64,000 bases of DNA from UBA9300 sp032260385 (GTDB lineage: Bacteria > Bacteroidota > Bacteroidia > Bacteroidales > VadinHA17). This document shows positions 24,399 to 34,300 of the stretch, in pieces. The notes under the pieces were generated by a model. The model saw only the letters and a program-made list of their open reading frames with translations. It was not told the origin of the DNA and ran no database searches. The translations under genes were made by a program, and so were the position numbers. How positions within the stretch are numbered: the stretch's first letter is position 1; each line of letters begins with the position of its first letter. Where the stretch lies: contig JAVVEL010000015.1 in assembly GCA_032260385.1 (NCBI GenBank), positions 1 to 64,000 of the forward strand. The letters are read 5' to 3'.

Positions 24399-25286
24399 AT
24401 GAAATTCCTAAAGATACCGGTCTTTCTTCTTCTAATCCTGATTGCACAGTCATCACTGGCTCAGAAAGACATAAAATCCCTGAAAGAGCAAATCATAAAC
24501 AACAGTGATTATGATAAGGTGGAAGGGATGGCTCTGGACATAGTAAAGACCGGTTTTAATGCAGGTGACGGGTACAACCAGGTATGGGCCAGGGATCTGA
24601 ATACTTTTATTAAATATTCATGCAGGATCCTGCCCCGTGAAACAATACGTGATGCACTGCTCAGGTTCTTTTATTTCCAGGGCTTTGACGGCAATATGGT
24701 GGGTGGTTATGAGGAGGTGCCTCCCGGTTTTAAAGCCGATAATTATGCTGTTTACGAGAGCATAAGGGAAAATGTTAGGAATTATTTATGGGATGACAAA
24801 AACAACAAATTCATTCCCCACATCTATATACGCTGTAAAGAATTCGCAGGAATTGACGAATCTGAAATATATTACCACGGGGGAACTATTGTGGCCATTG
24901 AAGCAGGAGTCCTGGATAAAGACGAGGTAGGTGAAAGCCTGCGTATCATGAGAGCCAATGTAAAAGCTGCCGGTGCCATGTCTGTCGGACTGACCATGTA
25001 CCCTCCCTGCCCTGACGGCAGCTTTGAAAACAAGGGGATGGGTGCTTACCAATATCAGAATGGTGGTGACTGGACATGGTTCGGGGCAAGACTGATACCC
25101 GGTCTCGTAAGATACGGCTTTGTAGAAGAAGCAATAGCAGAACTCGAACCATTCATAAAAAGGGTAATAGAGAACGATGGCTTTTATGAATGGTACACCA
25201 TCAGCGGCGAACCCAGAGGATCAGGTACATTCAGGGGATCGGCAGGTGTCCTGCTTGAAGCTATCGAAAAGCTAAGGGAATTATAA
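24399..25286 (+). CDS. Exported six-hairpin glycosidase-like protein, apparently shortened
   Basis: A 295-residue protein with a signal peptide (to residue 21, SSLAQ). WARDLNTFIKY, a GFDGNMVGGYEEVPPGFKADN block, LWDDKNNKFIPHIYI and GGDWTWFGARLIPGLVRYG belong to an (alpha/alpha)6 glycosidase fold related to glycogen-debranching C-terminal domains. A mature length of about 274 is short for a complete six-hairpin barrel. After FKADN the related proteins I recall continue with a KNTVETDQE-type segment and about 150 residues more before the YAVYESIRENVRNYLWD helix; here the two are joined directly. It may be an in-frame deletion derivative. It overlaps the sulfatase gene 3' end by 6 bases. Confidence 0.6.
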   Translation: MKFLKIPVFLLLILIAQSSLAQKDIKSLKEQIINNSDYDKVEGMALDIVKTGFNAGDGYNQVWARDLNTFIKYSCRILPRETIRDALLRFFYFQGFDGNMVGGYEEVPPGFKADNYAVYESIRENVRNYLWDDKNNKFIPHIYIRCKEFAGIDESEIYYHGGTIVAIEAGVLDKDEVGESLRIMRANVKAAGAMSVGLTMYPPCPDGSFENKGMGAYQYQNGGDWTWFGARLIPGLVRYGFVEEAIAELEPFIKRVIENDGFYEWYTISGEPRGSGTFRGSAGVLLEAIEKLREL

Positions 25287-26837
25287 TTCTTCATCGTCCT
25301 TGTAATATACTCTCAATTCTTGCAGTCTGTTTTCTAGTTCCTTCCGGATTCCAAGATAAGCCGGGTCATCATATACATTTCTCATTTCATCGGGATCCTT
25401 CTCAAGATCATAGAGTTCCCACTCATCAATATCATCATAGAAATGAATAAGCTTATACCTGTGGGTCCTGATACCATAATGTTTTTTTACCATATGGACT
25501 GCAGGATATTCATAATAATGATAATAAAGGGCATCCCTCCATTCTATATCTCCGCCTTTCAATAAGGGAAGGAGGCTTTCCCCCTGCATGTCTTCCGGAG
25601 CCTTTATACCGGCTGCATCCAGGAAGGTCTCTGCAAAATCTAAATTCTGGACCAGCTGCGATGACCGGCTTCCTGGCTTCACTTCGCGGGGCCACCTTAT
25701 GATAAGGGGAGTGCTCATTGACTCTTCATACATAAATCTCTTGTCGAACCAGCCATGCTCACCCAGGTAGAAACCCTGATCTGAGGTATATACTATTATT
25801 GTATTATCTGCCAGGCCATTATCTTCGACATAATCGATTATGCGACCAACATTCTCATCAACGGCTGCAATACTGCCAAGATAATCCTGCATATAGCGCT
25901 GGTATTTAAACCTCATTAGTGCTTCTTCATCCATTGAGGGATATTCTTCCCTGAACTTTCTGTTTACAGGTCCGTATGCATTGTTCCAGGCTACAAACTG
26001 TTCCTCGGTGTACCTCTCGAATTTGCTGGTTAGAGCCCTGAAATCCCAGTCGCTCTTAGGTTCAATTCCCAGTTCTGTCAGAATATCAGGATGTATTTTG
26101 GTATCACCTGCCATATTCATATGATCCAGGATTGACATTTCTGCGGTCCTGGCTGCCGTACCGCGGCCGTCATAATCATCAAACAGTGTTTCAGGCTCTT
26201 CAAATGTTTTTCCCACATATTCGTTATAATGCCTCATTGCCGGCTCCCATTCGCGATGTGGCGCCTTATGGTGGTACATCAGCAGAAAAGGCTTATCTTT
26301 CTGCCTCTGATCCAGCCATCCTATGGCCAGGTCAGTTATTATGTCCGTCACATAACCCTCGATTCTTTCTCTTCCACCGGGAGTAACAAAATCAGGATTA
26401 TAATAGTGACCCTGGCCGGGAAGGATTCTCCAGTAATCAAAACCTGCCGGTTGTGATCGCAGATGCCATTTGCCTATCATAGCCGTCTGATAACCTGCTT
26501 CCTGCAGTAATTTTGGGAAGGTAAGCTGCGTACTGTCGAAGCGGGCAGACGAGTTATCTATCTTGCCATTGATATGGCTGTGTTTGCCGGTCAGTATTAC
26601 CGCCCTGGAGGGTGCACAGATTGAATTTGTAACATAAGCATTTTCAAACAGCATCCCCTCGCTGGCAAGTCTGTCAATATTTGGCGTTTCATTCCTGTAA
26701 GAACCATAAGCACTTATTGCCTGGCGGGCATGATCATCCGTCATTATAAAAATGATATTAGGCTTCTCTTCCTTCCTGCCGCAGGAGAGCATAAAAAGCA
26801 TTATAAAAAAAACTGCCATTTTTGCCGGGTCTTTCAT
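25281..26837 (-). CDS. S1 family sulfatase, lipoprotein
   Basis: A 518-residue formylglycine-dependent sulfatase. A lipobox (FMLSC, Cys19) suggests a lipoprotein. Metal-binding Asp34-Asp35 lie in IIFIMTDDHA, and the modification site is Cys74-Ala-Pro-Ser-Arg78 (SICAPSR), a serine-bearing variant of C-x-P-x-R processed by an anaerobic sulfatase-maturating enzyme or FGE elsewhere. IGKWHL, HHKAPHREW and TSDQGFYLGEHGWFDKRFMYEES are further hallmarks, the last of the glucosamine/glycan 6-sulfatase (S1_11-like) type. It removes sulfate esters from host or algal glycans. It starts 15 bases after cdaA and may be co-transcribed with folP-cdaA. Confidence 0.9.
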   Translation of the reverse strand: MKDPAKMAVFFIMLFMLSCGRKEEKPNIIFIMTDDHARQAISAYGSYRNETPNIDRLASEGMLFENAYVTNSICAPSRAVILTGKHSHINGKIDNSSARFDSTQLTFPKLLQEAGYQTAMIGKWHLRSQPAGFDYWRILPGQGHYYNPDFVTPGGRERIEGYVTDIITDLAIGWLDQRQKDKPFLLMYHHKAPHREWEPAMRHYNEYVGKTFEEPETLFDDYDGRGTAARTAEMSILDHMNMAGDTKIHPDILTELGIEPKSDWDFRALTSKFERYTEEQFVAWNNAYGPVNRKFREEYPSMDEEALMRFKYQRYMQDYLGSIAAVDENVGRIIDYVEDNGLADNTIIVYTSDQGFYLGEHGWFDKRFMYEESMSTPLIIRWPREVKPGSRSSQLVQNLDFAETFLDAAGIKAPEDMQGESLLPLLKGGDIEWRDALYYHYYEYPAVHMVKKHYGIRTHRYKLIHFYDDIDEWELYDLEKDPDEMRNVYDDPAYLGIRKELENRLQELRVYYKDDEEL

Positions 26838-26852
26838 GTCAGGTTTGTTTTA

Positions 26853-27626
26853 TTAGATTATTTCCTCGGATAATTTCTTTCTCAGGTCGTTAAGTTTTAT
26901 ATTTTCATCTATCTCGCCAAATTCAGCCAGTGATATTTTTCCCCGTTCTTCCGATACAACAACTACAATACAATCTGTCAGTTCGCTTATTCCTATGGCT
27001 GCCCTGTGCCGCATCCCAAAACGGGGGGGCAGGTTCGGGTTATCAGTGGCGGGCAGGGGACACCTTGCGGCATATATTTTCCCTGATTCAATAAGCACGG
27101 CACCATCATGAAGAGGACTGTCTTTAAAAAAAATATTTTTCAGCAATTCCGCACTGACTCTTGCTTTGATGATTTCTCCACCTTCCGAATACAATTCCAG
27201 GGAACTTCGCCTGCCAATAACTATCAGGGCGCCGTACTTTGAATCAACAAGCCATTCAACAGCCCTGACAATCTCTTCTATATCCGTCTGTTTCTGTCTT
27301 GAATCCACCGAACCACCACTGAAAAATCGCTCTATGGAATAATTACCTCCTCCCATATACCGGCTTCCTATCATAAGCAGGAAGCGCCGTATCTCCTGCT
27401 GGAAAACTATAATCAGTACAATCACACCTCCGCCAAACACCGCCGTCATTATGGAACTTATCAGTTCCATCTGCAATAATTCCACTACCTTCCAGAACAG
27501 GTAGACAACAAAAATGCCCATGAAAATAGTTATAGCTGCTGTACCCCTTATTAAACGATAGAGCTGGTAAAGTATGAAAGCCACAAGGATAATGTCAATT
27601 ATGTCCAGAATGGTGATTGGCGGCAT
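26853..27626 (-). CDS. cdaA: Diadenylate cyclase CdaA
   Basis: A 257-residue enzyme making c-di-AMP from two ATP. Three membrane helices occupy about residues 5-75. The DAC domain contains the two catalytic motifs: DGA at 174-176 (SPLHDGAVLIE) and RHR at 206-208 (FGMRHRAAIG). c-di-AMP controls potassium and osmotic balance. The gene lies 52 bases downstream of folP in the same direction, a pairing that recurs in Bacteroidota. A CdaR-type regulator is absent, as is usual in this phylum. Confidence 0.95.
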   Translation of the reverse strand: MPPITILDIIDIILVAFILYQLYRLIRGTAAITIFMGIFVVYLFWKVVELLQMELISSIMTAVFGGGVIVLIIVFQQEIRRFLLMIGSRYMGGGNYSIERFFSGGSVDSRQKQTDIEEIVRAVEWLVDSKYGALIVIGRRSSLELYSEGGEIIKARVSAELLKNIFFKDSPLHDGAVLIESGKIYAARCPLPATDNPNLPPRFGMRHRAAIGISELTDCIVVVVSEERGKISLAEFGEIDENIKLNDLRKKLSEEII

Positions 27627-27678
27627 ATCGTAATTTTGATTCTTTCAGACAAATGTAAAAAATATAAGTGAATTAATT

Positions 27679-28509
27679 TCAGCCTGCATTCAAACGGCTC
27701 ACAAGTTTTATGGCCTGAACAGCCTCAGCCACGTCATGAACCCTCAGTATTGAAACTCCCTTCAACAGGGCAAGCGTATTCAGAACAACAGTGCCATTAA
27801 GGCTTTCGTCGGGACTTATTTCAAGCGTTTTCCATATCATCGATTTCCGTGAGAGTCCTGCAAGAACCGGCAGACCGAGAATAGAAAAGCGTTCAAGCCC
27901 ATTCAGAAGTATAAAATTGTGGTCGATGGTCTTGCCGAAACCAAAACCGGGATCAATAATAATATCTTTTATGCCCCTTAGTACCAATTCCTGCTTTTTC
28001 ACTGAGAACCATTTCAGCAGCTCTCCCATTAAATCATCATATACAGGATTGATATGCATATTCTGAGGACTTCCTTTCATATGCATCAGGATATACGGGA
28101 CTTTATATTTTTCAATGACATCAAAGATTTTATCATCCAGGTTTCCGCCTGAGATGTCATTTATTATATCCACACCAAAATGATTTATCCCGATTTCCGC
28201 TATGGATGACCTGAATGTATCCAGCGACAGGATTGCCGAAGGAAATTCCCTGCGCAGGAGCTTTAGAGCATGGCTAATCCTCTCAAGCTCTTTTTTTTCT
28301 GTAATGTTCTCCGCACCCGGACGGGAAGAATAGCCTCCTACATCAAGCATATCAGCTCCCGATTCAAGCATTTTTGCAGCCCGGCTTAATATCTCCTTTT
28401 CGCTGTTGACCCTGCTGCCTTTATAAAAGGAGTCAGGTGTTATATTTAGTACACCCATTACCCTTGGAAACGAAAGATCAAAAAGTGAACCCTTTATATT
28501 AATATTCAT
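27679..28509 (-). CDS. folP: Dihydropteroate synthase
   Basis: A 276-residue TIM-barrel enzyme joining p-aminobenzoate to 6-hydroxymethyl-dihydropterin diphosphate in folate synthesis. VMGVLNITPDSFYKGSR contains the pterin-phosphate loop with the conserved N-I-T-P-D-S-F. Further hallmarks are DMLDVGGYSSRPGA, INDISGG, IIIDPGFGFGKTIDHNF and the closing RVHDVAEA. It diverges from tmk across a 194-base gap that carries promoter boxes in both directions. Confidence 0.96.
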   Translation of the reverse strand: MNINIKGSLFDLSFPRVMGVLNITPDSFYKGSRVNSEKEILSRAAKMLESGADMLDVGGYSSRPGAENITEKKELERISHALKLLRREFPSAILSLDTFRSSIAEIGINHFGVDIINDISGGNLDDKIFDVIEKYKVPYILMHMKGSPQNMHINPVYDDLMGELLKWFSVKKQELVLRGIKDIIIDPGFGFGKTIDHNFILLNGLERFSILGLPVLAGLSRKSMIWKTLEISPDESLNGTVVLNTLALLKGVSILRVHDVAEAVQAIKLVSRLNAG

Positions 28510-28543
28510 ATTTTATGTTGTGTTGGATCAAATAAGGTGTAGA

Positions 28544-28571
28544 CAAAAATAACAGTTAGATCCCAAATATA
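28544..28571 (-). promoter_or_regulatory. Two candidate promoter -7 boxes for folP-cdaA
   Basis: On the minus strand, TATTTTTG (28544-28551) and TATATTTG (28564-28571) both match TAnnTTTG exactly, 34 and 54 bases before the folP start. One or both may be used; neither has an obvious -33 element. Confidence 0.45.
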
Positions 28572-28639
28572 TATCCTTACACTGCATAAAGTTACCGGAG
28601 GTTAATATCTCTTTTATTCCTGTTAGTTCTTTTAGCCTC

Positions 28640-28675
28640 TTTGTCAGGGTAAATATTCATTACTTATTATATTTG
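28640..28675 (+). promoter_or_regulatory. Promoter for the tmk-rsmE operon
   Basis: TATATTTG at 28668-28675 matches TAnnTTTG, with TTTG at 28640-28643 as a possible -33 element (24-base spacing, slightly long). The leader to the tmk ATG would be about 22 nt. Genes down to rsmE run closely behind. Confidence 0.5.
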
Positions 28676-28703
28676 TAGGTGATCCAATTTTTATGGCAGC
28701 CTG

Positions 28704-29393
28704 ATGAAATTAATAGTAATAGAAGGACTTGACGGTTCCGGCAAGTCCACTCAGATACAAAAACTGAGGGAGTATTTCACCGGAAGAGGCCTGGTACATG
28801 AATTCATCCACTTCCCGAGGACCGCAGCTCCGTATTTCGGAGAACTGATATCACGCTTTCTCAGGGGGGAATACGGACAGGTCAATGAAGTAGATCCCTA
28901 TCTTGTTGCCATGCTTTATGCAGGAGACAGGAAAGACGTAGCAGACAATATTTATTCATGGCTCCGGGAAGGTAAATTTGTTCTCCTCGACCGTTATGTC
29001 TATTCAAACATAGCCTACCAGTGTGCAAAAATTAAAAACAAAGAGGGGAGGGAAGCATTGAAGAAATGGATCTTAAACCTCGAATTCAGACACTTCGGAA
29101 TTCCCATGCCAGACATTAACATCTTCCTTGATGTGCCATTTGAGTTTACTGAAAATAAACTGAGGGCAGGAAGATCAGGACTTGACCGGGACTATCTTAA
29201 CGGAAGCAATGACATTCACGAAATTAATCTTGAGTTTCAAAAACAGGTCAGACAGGTCTATATCGAAACTGCAGCAAGTGAAAAATCCCTTGAAATCATT
29301 AACTGCACTCAAGAAAAGGCTACTATCCTTTCGCCGGATAAAATTTTCAGCCGGATAATAGATTTATTAAAGAAAAACGAAGTAATAGTATGA
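28704..29393 (+). CDS. tmk: Thymidylate kinase
   Basis: A 229-residue P-loop kinase converting dTMP to dTDP. The P-loop is IEGLDGSGKSTQ at residues 6-17; VLLDRYVYSNIAYQ carries the D-R-Y motif, and LRAGRSGLDRDY forms the lid region. It is somewhat longer than the usual 205-215 residues. It is the first gene of a tight plus-strand operon and its stop overlaps the next start in an ATGA. Confidence 0.9.
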   Translation: MKLIVIEGLDGSGKSTQIQKLREYFTGRGLVHEFIHFPRTAAPYFGELISRFLRGEYGQVNEVDPYLVAMLYAGDRKDVADNIYSWLREGKFVLLDRYVYSNIAYQCAKIKNKEGREALKKWILNLEFRHFGIPMPDINIFLDVPFEFTENKLRAGRSGLDRDYLNGSNDIHEINLEFQKQVRQVYIETAASEKSLEIINCTQEKATILSPDKIFSRIIDLLKKNEVIV

Positions 29394-30610
29394 TCAACAT
29401 CAAAAATGTAAGCAGGTATATTACGGGTATTGTCTTTATATTTTCAGGCCTGGTAAAGGGCATTGATCCCATGGGATCAATGTATAAATTTATTGATTAT
29501 TTCACGGCTTTCAACCTCGATGCACTGGAACCACTGGCTTACACACTGGGTATAATTTTATGCACGGCAGAATTTATTATCGGTTTTGCAATCTTCAGCG
29601 GCATAAGAATAAGACTTGCAGCCTGGGGAATGTTAATTTTCATGCTGGGCTTTACACCCCTTACCCTTTATCTGGCAATAGCTAACCCGGTTGCTGACTG
29701 CGGCTGCTTTGGCGATGCAATTCACCTTACAAACTGGCAGACTTTCTACAAGAACATAATAATTTCCATATTTGTGGTTGTAGTCTTTGTTAACAGGAAT
29801 AATTACAGGACTGTTTCATTTTCGCGTTATGAATGGCTTGCAATAAGCATCATAACTGTTGCTTTCGTTCTATTCACAACTTATAATTACAGAAATCTAC
29901 CGGTAATTGATTTCAGACCCTACCACGTCGGCGCAAATATTCCCGAAAAAATGACTATCCCTGAAGGAGCCCCGACCAATGAATACGAAACTACACTCAC
30001 ATATGAAAAAAACGGTGTGCAGAAGGAGTTCACCCTGGAAAACTACCCTTCCGGTGACACAGCATGGGTCTTCGTTGATTCACGGTCCCGCCTGGTAAAA
30101 AAAGGTTATGAACCTCCGATCCATGACTTCAGCCTGGTCACACCTGATGGCCAGGACCTGACGGATATAATACTCAACGACCAGGGATATAGTTTCTTAA
30201 TGCTCAGTATAAACCTCTCAGAAGCTGATGCGGATCTTATTGATAAAGGTATTGAATCAGGACTTGAGTGCCAGGACAAAGGTATAAGCTTTTACATACT
30301 TACTGCTGCATCTTCTTCAATTATAGATAATTACAAAGACATATTCAATATATTCTATTTGGATGAGACAACCATGAAAACCATTGTGCGCGCAAACACG
30401 TGTTTTATGGTTATACATGAAGGCACCATCACAAAGAAATGGGCCGGCAGTGATCTTCCAAAAAAGAATGAATTACCCGGAATAATAATGAATTCCTACC
30501 CTGTCAAAAGTAAGAACAGGACAGTGATCCTTCTAACTGTTATGGCAGGTATTTTGCTATTTTCTTATTTAACGAAGCTTATATTACGTAAACTGAAAAA
30601 AACAAACTGA
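29390..30610 (+). CDS. DoxX/MauE-like membrane protein with periplasmic thioredoxin-like part (BT_3928 family)
   Basis: A 406-residue membrane protein. The first ~150 residues hold four helices of the DoxX/MauE type, with the ISGIVFIFSGLVKGIDP-like first helix and a DCGCFGD motif (near residue 104) whose cysteines suggest redox exchange. A fifth helix precedes a ~200-residue extracytoplasmic region resembling a degraded thioredoxin fold, and a final helix (residues ~380-400) anchors the C-terminus. It matches what NCBI names the BT_3928 family in Bacteroidota. It overlaps tmk by 4 bases and is followed by tpiA after 4 bases, so it is a fixed member of this operon. Confidence 0.8.
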   Translation: MINIKNVSRYITGIVFIFSGLVKGIDPMGSMYKFIDYFTAFNLDALEPLAYTLGIILCTAEFIIGFAIFSGIRIRLAAWGMLIFMLGFTPLTLYLAIANPVADCGCFGDAIHLTNWQTFYKNIIISIFVVVVFVNRNNYRTVSFSRYEWLAISIITVAFVLFTTYNYRNLPVIDFRPYHVGANIPEKMTIPEGAPTNEYETTLTYEKNGVQKEFTLENYPSGDTAWVFVDSRSRLVKKGYEPPIHDFSLVTPDGQDLTDIILNDQGYSFLMLSINLSEADADLIDKGIESGLECQDKGISFYILTAASSSIIDNYKDIFNIFYLDETTMKTIVRANTCFMVIHEGTITKKWAGSDLPKKNELPGIIMNSYPVKSKNRTVILLTVMAGILLFSYLTKLILRKLKKTN

Positions 30611-30614
30611 TATT

Positions 30615-31382
30615 ATGAGAAGTAAAGTTGTCGCAGGAAACTGGAAAATGAACATGAATCATGCAGAAGGACTGTCCCTGGCAAGGGATGTGGATGATTT
30701 CTTACTGGGAAACGATAAGCCCGGTCTTGAAGTGATTCTATGCCCTCCCTTTATTCACCTGGCACATATAGCCGGCTCATTAAGGGCCCCCAATATAAGC
30801 ACCGGGGCACAAAACTGTTCGGATAAGGATGCCGGAGCTTATACAGGTGAAATATCAGCAGGGATGATTAAATCGACCGGGGCTGAATATGTTATAATCG
30901 GACATAGTGAGAGACGAAGTTATTTTAATGAAAATGATGAGCTCCTGAATGAAAAAATCAAAACCGCCCTTAATAATAAACTGAGGGTCATATTCTGTTG
31001 CGGTGAAGTTTTGAGCGACAGAGAAAAAGGTAAGCATTTTGAAATCGTCAAATCGCAGATAGAAAAAGCTTTCAATGGTATCAGCAGGGAAGATCTTGTT
31101 GATATTATCATTGCCTATGAACCAGTCTGGGCAATAGGTACCGGGGTGACAGCAAGTTCCTGCCAGGCACAGGAGATGCACTCATATATACGATCAATTA
31201 TTTATGAGCTTTATGGGAAAAAAGAATCTGAACAGATACTTATCCTCTATGGTGGTAGCTGTAAACCATCCAACTCTGCTGAACTGTTTTCGATGGAGGA
31301 TGTTGACGGAGGACTTATAGGAGGAGCTTCGCTGAAGAAAGATGACTTTTGTAAAATTATAGATTCAATCCCCGTAAAATGA
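30615..31382 (+). CDS. tpiA: Triosephosphate isomerase
   Basis: A 255-residue glycolytic enzyme interconverting dihydroxyacetone phosphate and glyceraldehyde 3-phosphate. Catalytic residues are Lys11 (NWKMN), His97 (IGHSERR) and Glu169 (AYEPVWAIGTG); the phosphate loop is ILYGGSCKPSN and GGLIGGASL closes the barrel. Length is standard. Its stop overlaps the next start in an ATGA. Confidence 0.97.
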   Translation: MRSKVVAGNWKMNMNHAEGLSLARDVDDFLLGNDKPGLEVILCPPFIHLAHIAGSLRAPNISTGAQNCSDKDAGAYTGEISAGMIKSTGAEYVIIGHSERRSYFNENDELLNEKIKTALNNKLRVIFCCGEVLSDREKGKHFEIVKSQIEKAFNGISREDLVDIIIAYEPVWAIGTGVTASSCQAQEMHSYIRSIIYELYGKKESEQILILYGGSCKPSNSAELFSMEDVDGGLIGGASLKKDDFCKIIDSIPVK

Positions 31383-34300
31383 AACATGCACTGACTATAG
31401 CCATATTAGTTAGTTTCTTATCATTGAATCATAATGTCAATGCCCAGATAAGATCATCCTTCTCGGGTGAGCAGGAAACATTCAGCAGCGAATTGGTCAG
31501 TTTTATGGGACCCAATCTAAATGAAGAACAGACTGCCTTGCTTGAAAGCCTGGTAACTGCATGGGACAGCACATTGATACATACTTCATCCCGCCCACTG
31601 ATAATAAAAACCGCGATGAATCTGGAGAACAAAAGGATGAGATCAAATCCTCACTTTATTGACTTCATCGCTACCATAATGACTTTTGTCGACTACGACA
31701 TAGATCATGCTATGCTCAATATCTGGCTTGAGGGATTAAATAAGCTGGCTTCTGAATCCGAGACAAGAGTCAGTGAAGTAACTTCATTCATAAAATCCGC
31801 CTCAAACCTCATACGGGAAAAAATACTGTATAGCTCAAACAGCCTGACATGGAAAACCACGGCTAATAAATTCACTTTCAGAAACGATACAGCCTTTATG
31901 ATTTCCATTCCCCTGTCAGATATTATCTGTTATGCCCAGCGTGACAGCACTGTAATTTATAATACACAGGGATCATATAGCCCTGTCTCAGGAAAATGGT
32001 CTGGAAAAGGCGGGATGATCACCTGGGCTAAGGCAGCTTACCCTGAAAATGAGGTCTATGCCAGGGCTGAAGCATATGCTCTGGACCTTGGCAAATCGTC
32101 CTTTGAGATAGATTCAATCTTGTTTACAAACACAGCCTATTTCGATGAACCCGTTTACGGAAAGCTGAGCGACAGGGCCATTAACATAAATAAACCTGAA
32201 AATGCATCCTACCCGAAATTTGAAACTTATCAGAAAACTTTCGTTCTCGACAACATTTATGAAAACATTGATTTCACGGGAGGCCTGGCCTTCGAAGGTG
32301 CTCTGGTAATCGGTAAGGGTGAACCCTACACACCTGCTGTAATAAAGATATACAGAAATGATACACTGGTAGTCAAGGCAGCTTCAAACAGCTTCATTTT
32401 TAACAGGGAAAATATACAGACACAGAGCACGGCTTTCACTTTATACCTGGGTAATGATTCAATCTATCATTCTGATATAGCCTTTAGCTATAACGTTCCC
32501 GGTAAGGAACTTAACACATTCAAGTCGAGGTTTCCCACATCAGAAAGCCCCTACTTCAATTCATATCACAAAATGGATATGTACTTCGATTATCTTAGCT
32601 GGAAGATGGATCAATCGCTCATTACCCTCTCCAGGGCCAGGGGAGCAAGTATAGGCCAGGCCTATTTTGAATCAAGCTCCTATTTCAGCGAAAATGAATT
32701 CCTCAATCTCATGGGTATCGATGACTACCACCCTCTTTTCAGGCTTAAGTCTTTTTCTGAATGGTACTATAATGAGACTTTCCCGGTGAGCGAACTCGCA
32801 AGGTGGTTGAACCAGCCGGTCGAAGTGGTGATGGCCCTTTGTATAGACCTGGCAAACAAGGGCTTTCTGTTTTTTGACAGGGTGAATAATGAGGTAACTA
32901 TAAAACAAAAACTATATGACTATATAAACGCCTTCGGAAAAAAGCAGGATTATGATGTTATAAGTATCTTCAGTGAAACAAGAAAGCCTCTTGACAATGC
33001 CACCCTTGACCTGCAAAATTATAAAATGAACATTGAGGGGATACCCAGGATCTTCCTCAGTGATTCCCAGAATGTGCGAATTTATCCTTACGACAGGAGC
33101 ATTATGCTTGAAAAAAACAGGTCATTTGAGTTTGATGGTGTCGTACAGGCAGGCATGATTAGCGTATTTGGCAACGATTTTAAGTTCAGCTACGACACAT
33201 TTAAAATCAAACTTGCCAGGGTTGATTCCATTATGCTGTCAATTGAAACCGGGGAGTTTAATGAGGAGGGAAGAGCCCTGGCAAGAAAGGTTGAAGATCT
33301 TATACAGATGACCCAGGCTGAACTGCTTATAGACGACCCTGAAAATAAATCCGGGCAGGCCAGCCTGAAACAGTATCCCATATTCTATGCTTACAGTGAT
33401 TCTTACGTATTTTACGACAGGATACCGGGGCTTGAAGGAATATATCCCCGGTCTGATTACTTCTTCAGGCTCGAACCTTTTACCTTTGAAAATACAGACA
33501 GGCTGAGACCATCCGACCTGGAATTGCAGGGCACCTTCCATGGAGGAAAAATTATTGACACTTTAAACCAGACGCTTACATTGCAACACGATAATTCACT
33601 GGGCTTCAGTTATAATATACCTCCAGAGGGTATGGATGTTTACGGAGGAAAAGGAAAGATTTATAAGCTGATAGAAATGAGCAACCAGGGAATGAAGGGA
33701 AACGGCAGCCTGGATTACCTGACGGCCCACCTGGAATCGGATGAATTTAATTTCTTCCCCGACTCGGTACTTGCCAGTGCAAAAAACATGACAATAACTG
33801 CTAATACAATCTTCCCGGATGTTAAGGCCGGGGCAACTGACATCAAATGGTATCCGGATAACGATGAATTTTATTCTCAACCGGCCGACAATTCAAGCTT
33901 CAGTATGTTTGATAATGGCACCAGCCTGGATGGAGAACTACTTCTTAAAAGTAATGGGCTCTCAGGTGAAGGGGAAATAAGCCTTAAAGATTCTTACCTG
34001 AGAGGATCTGATTACTCGTTCAGCCCCTCAGCCATTTACACTGATTCGGCAAGCTATTACCTTAAATCATTGTCGGGCCAGGGCTTTGCCTTTGTAGCCG
34101 ATGATGCCGGAGTGTCTATCGATTTTGAGACAAACAGGTCGACTTTCAGCCTTAACAGCGATTCCTCAATGGTTAAATTCCCTGAAGTTAATTACATAAG
34201 CACAATGAGCGATTTCGAATACAATATGCAGGAAAGAGTATTGCTTATGTCCCAGGAGAATAAGGCCGATAGAGAACTTATGAAAGCAGATGAATTGCTG

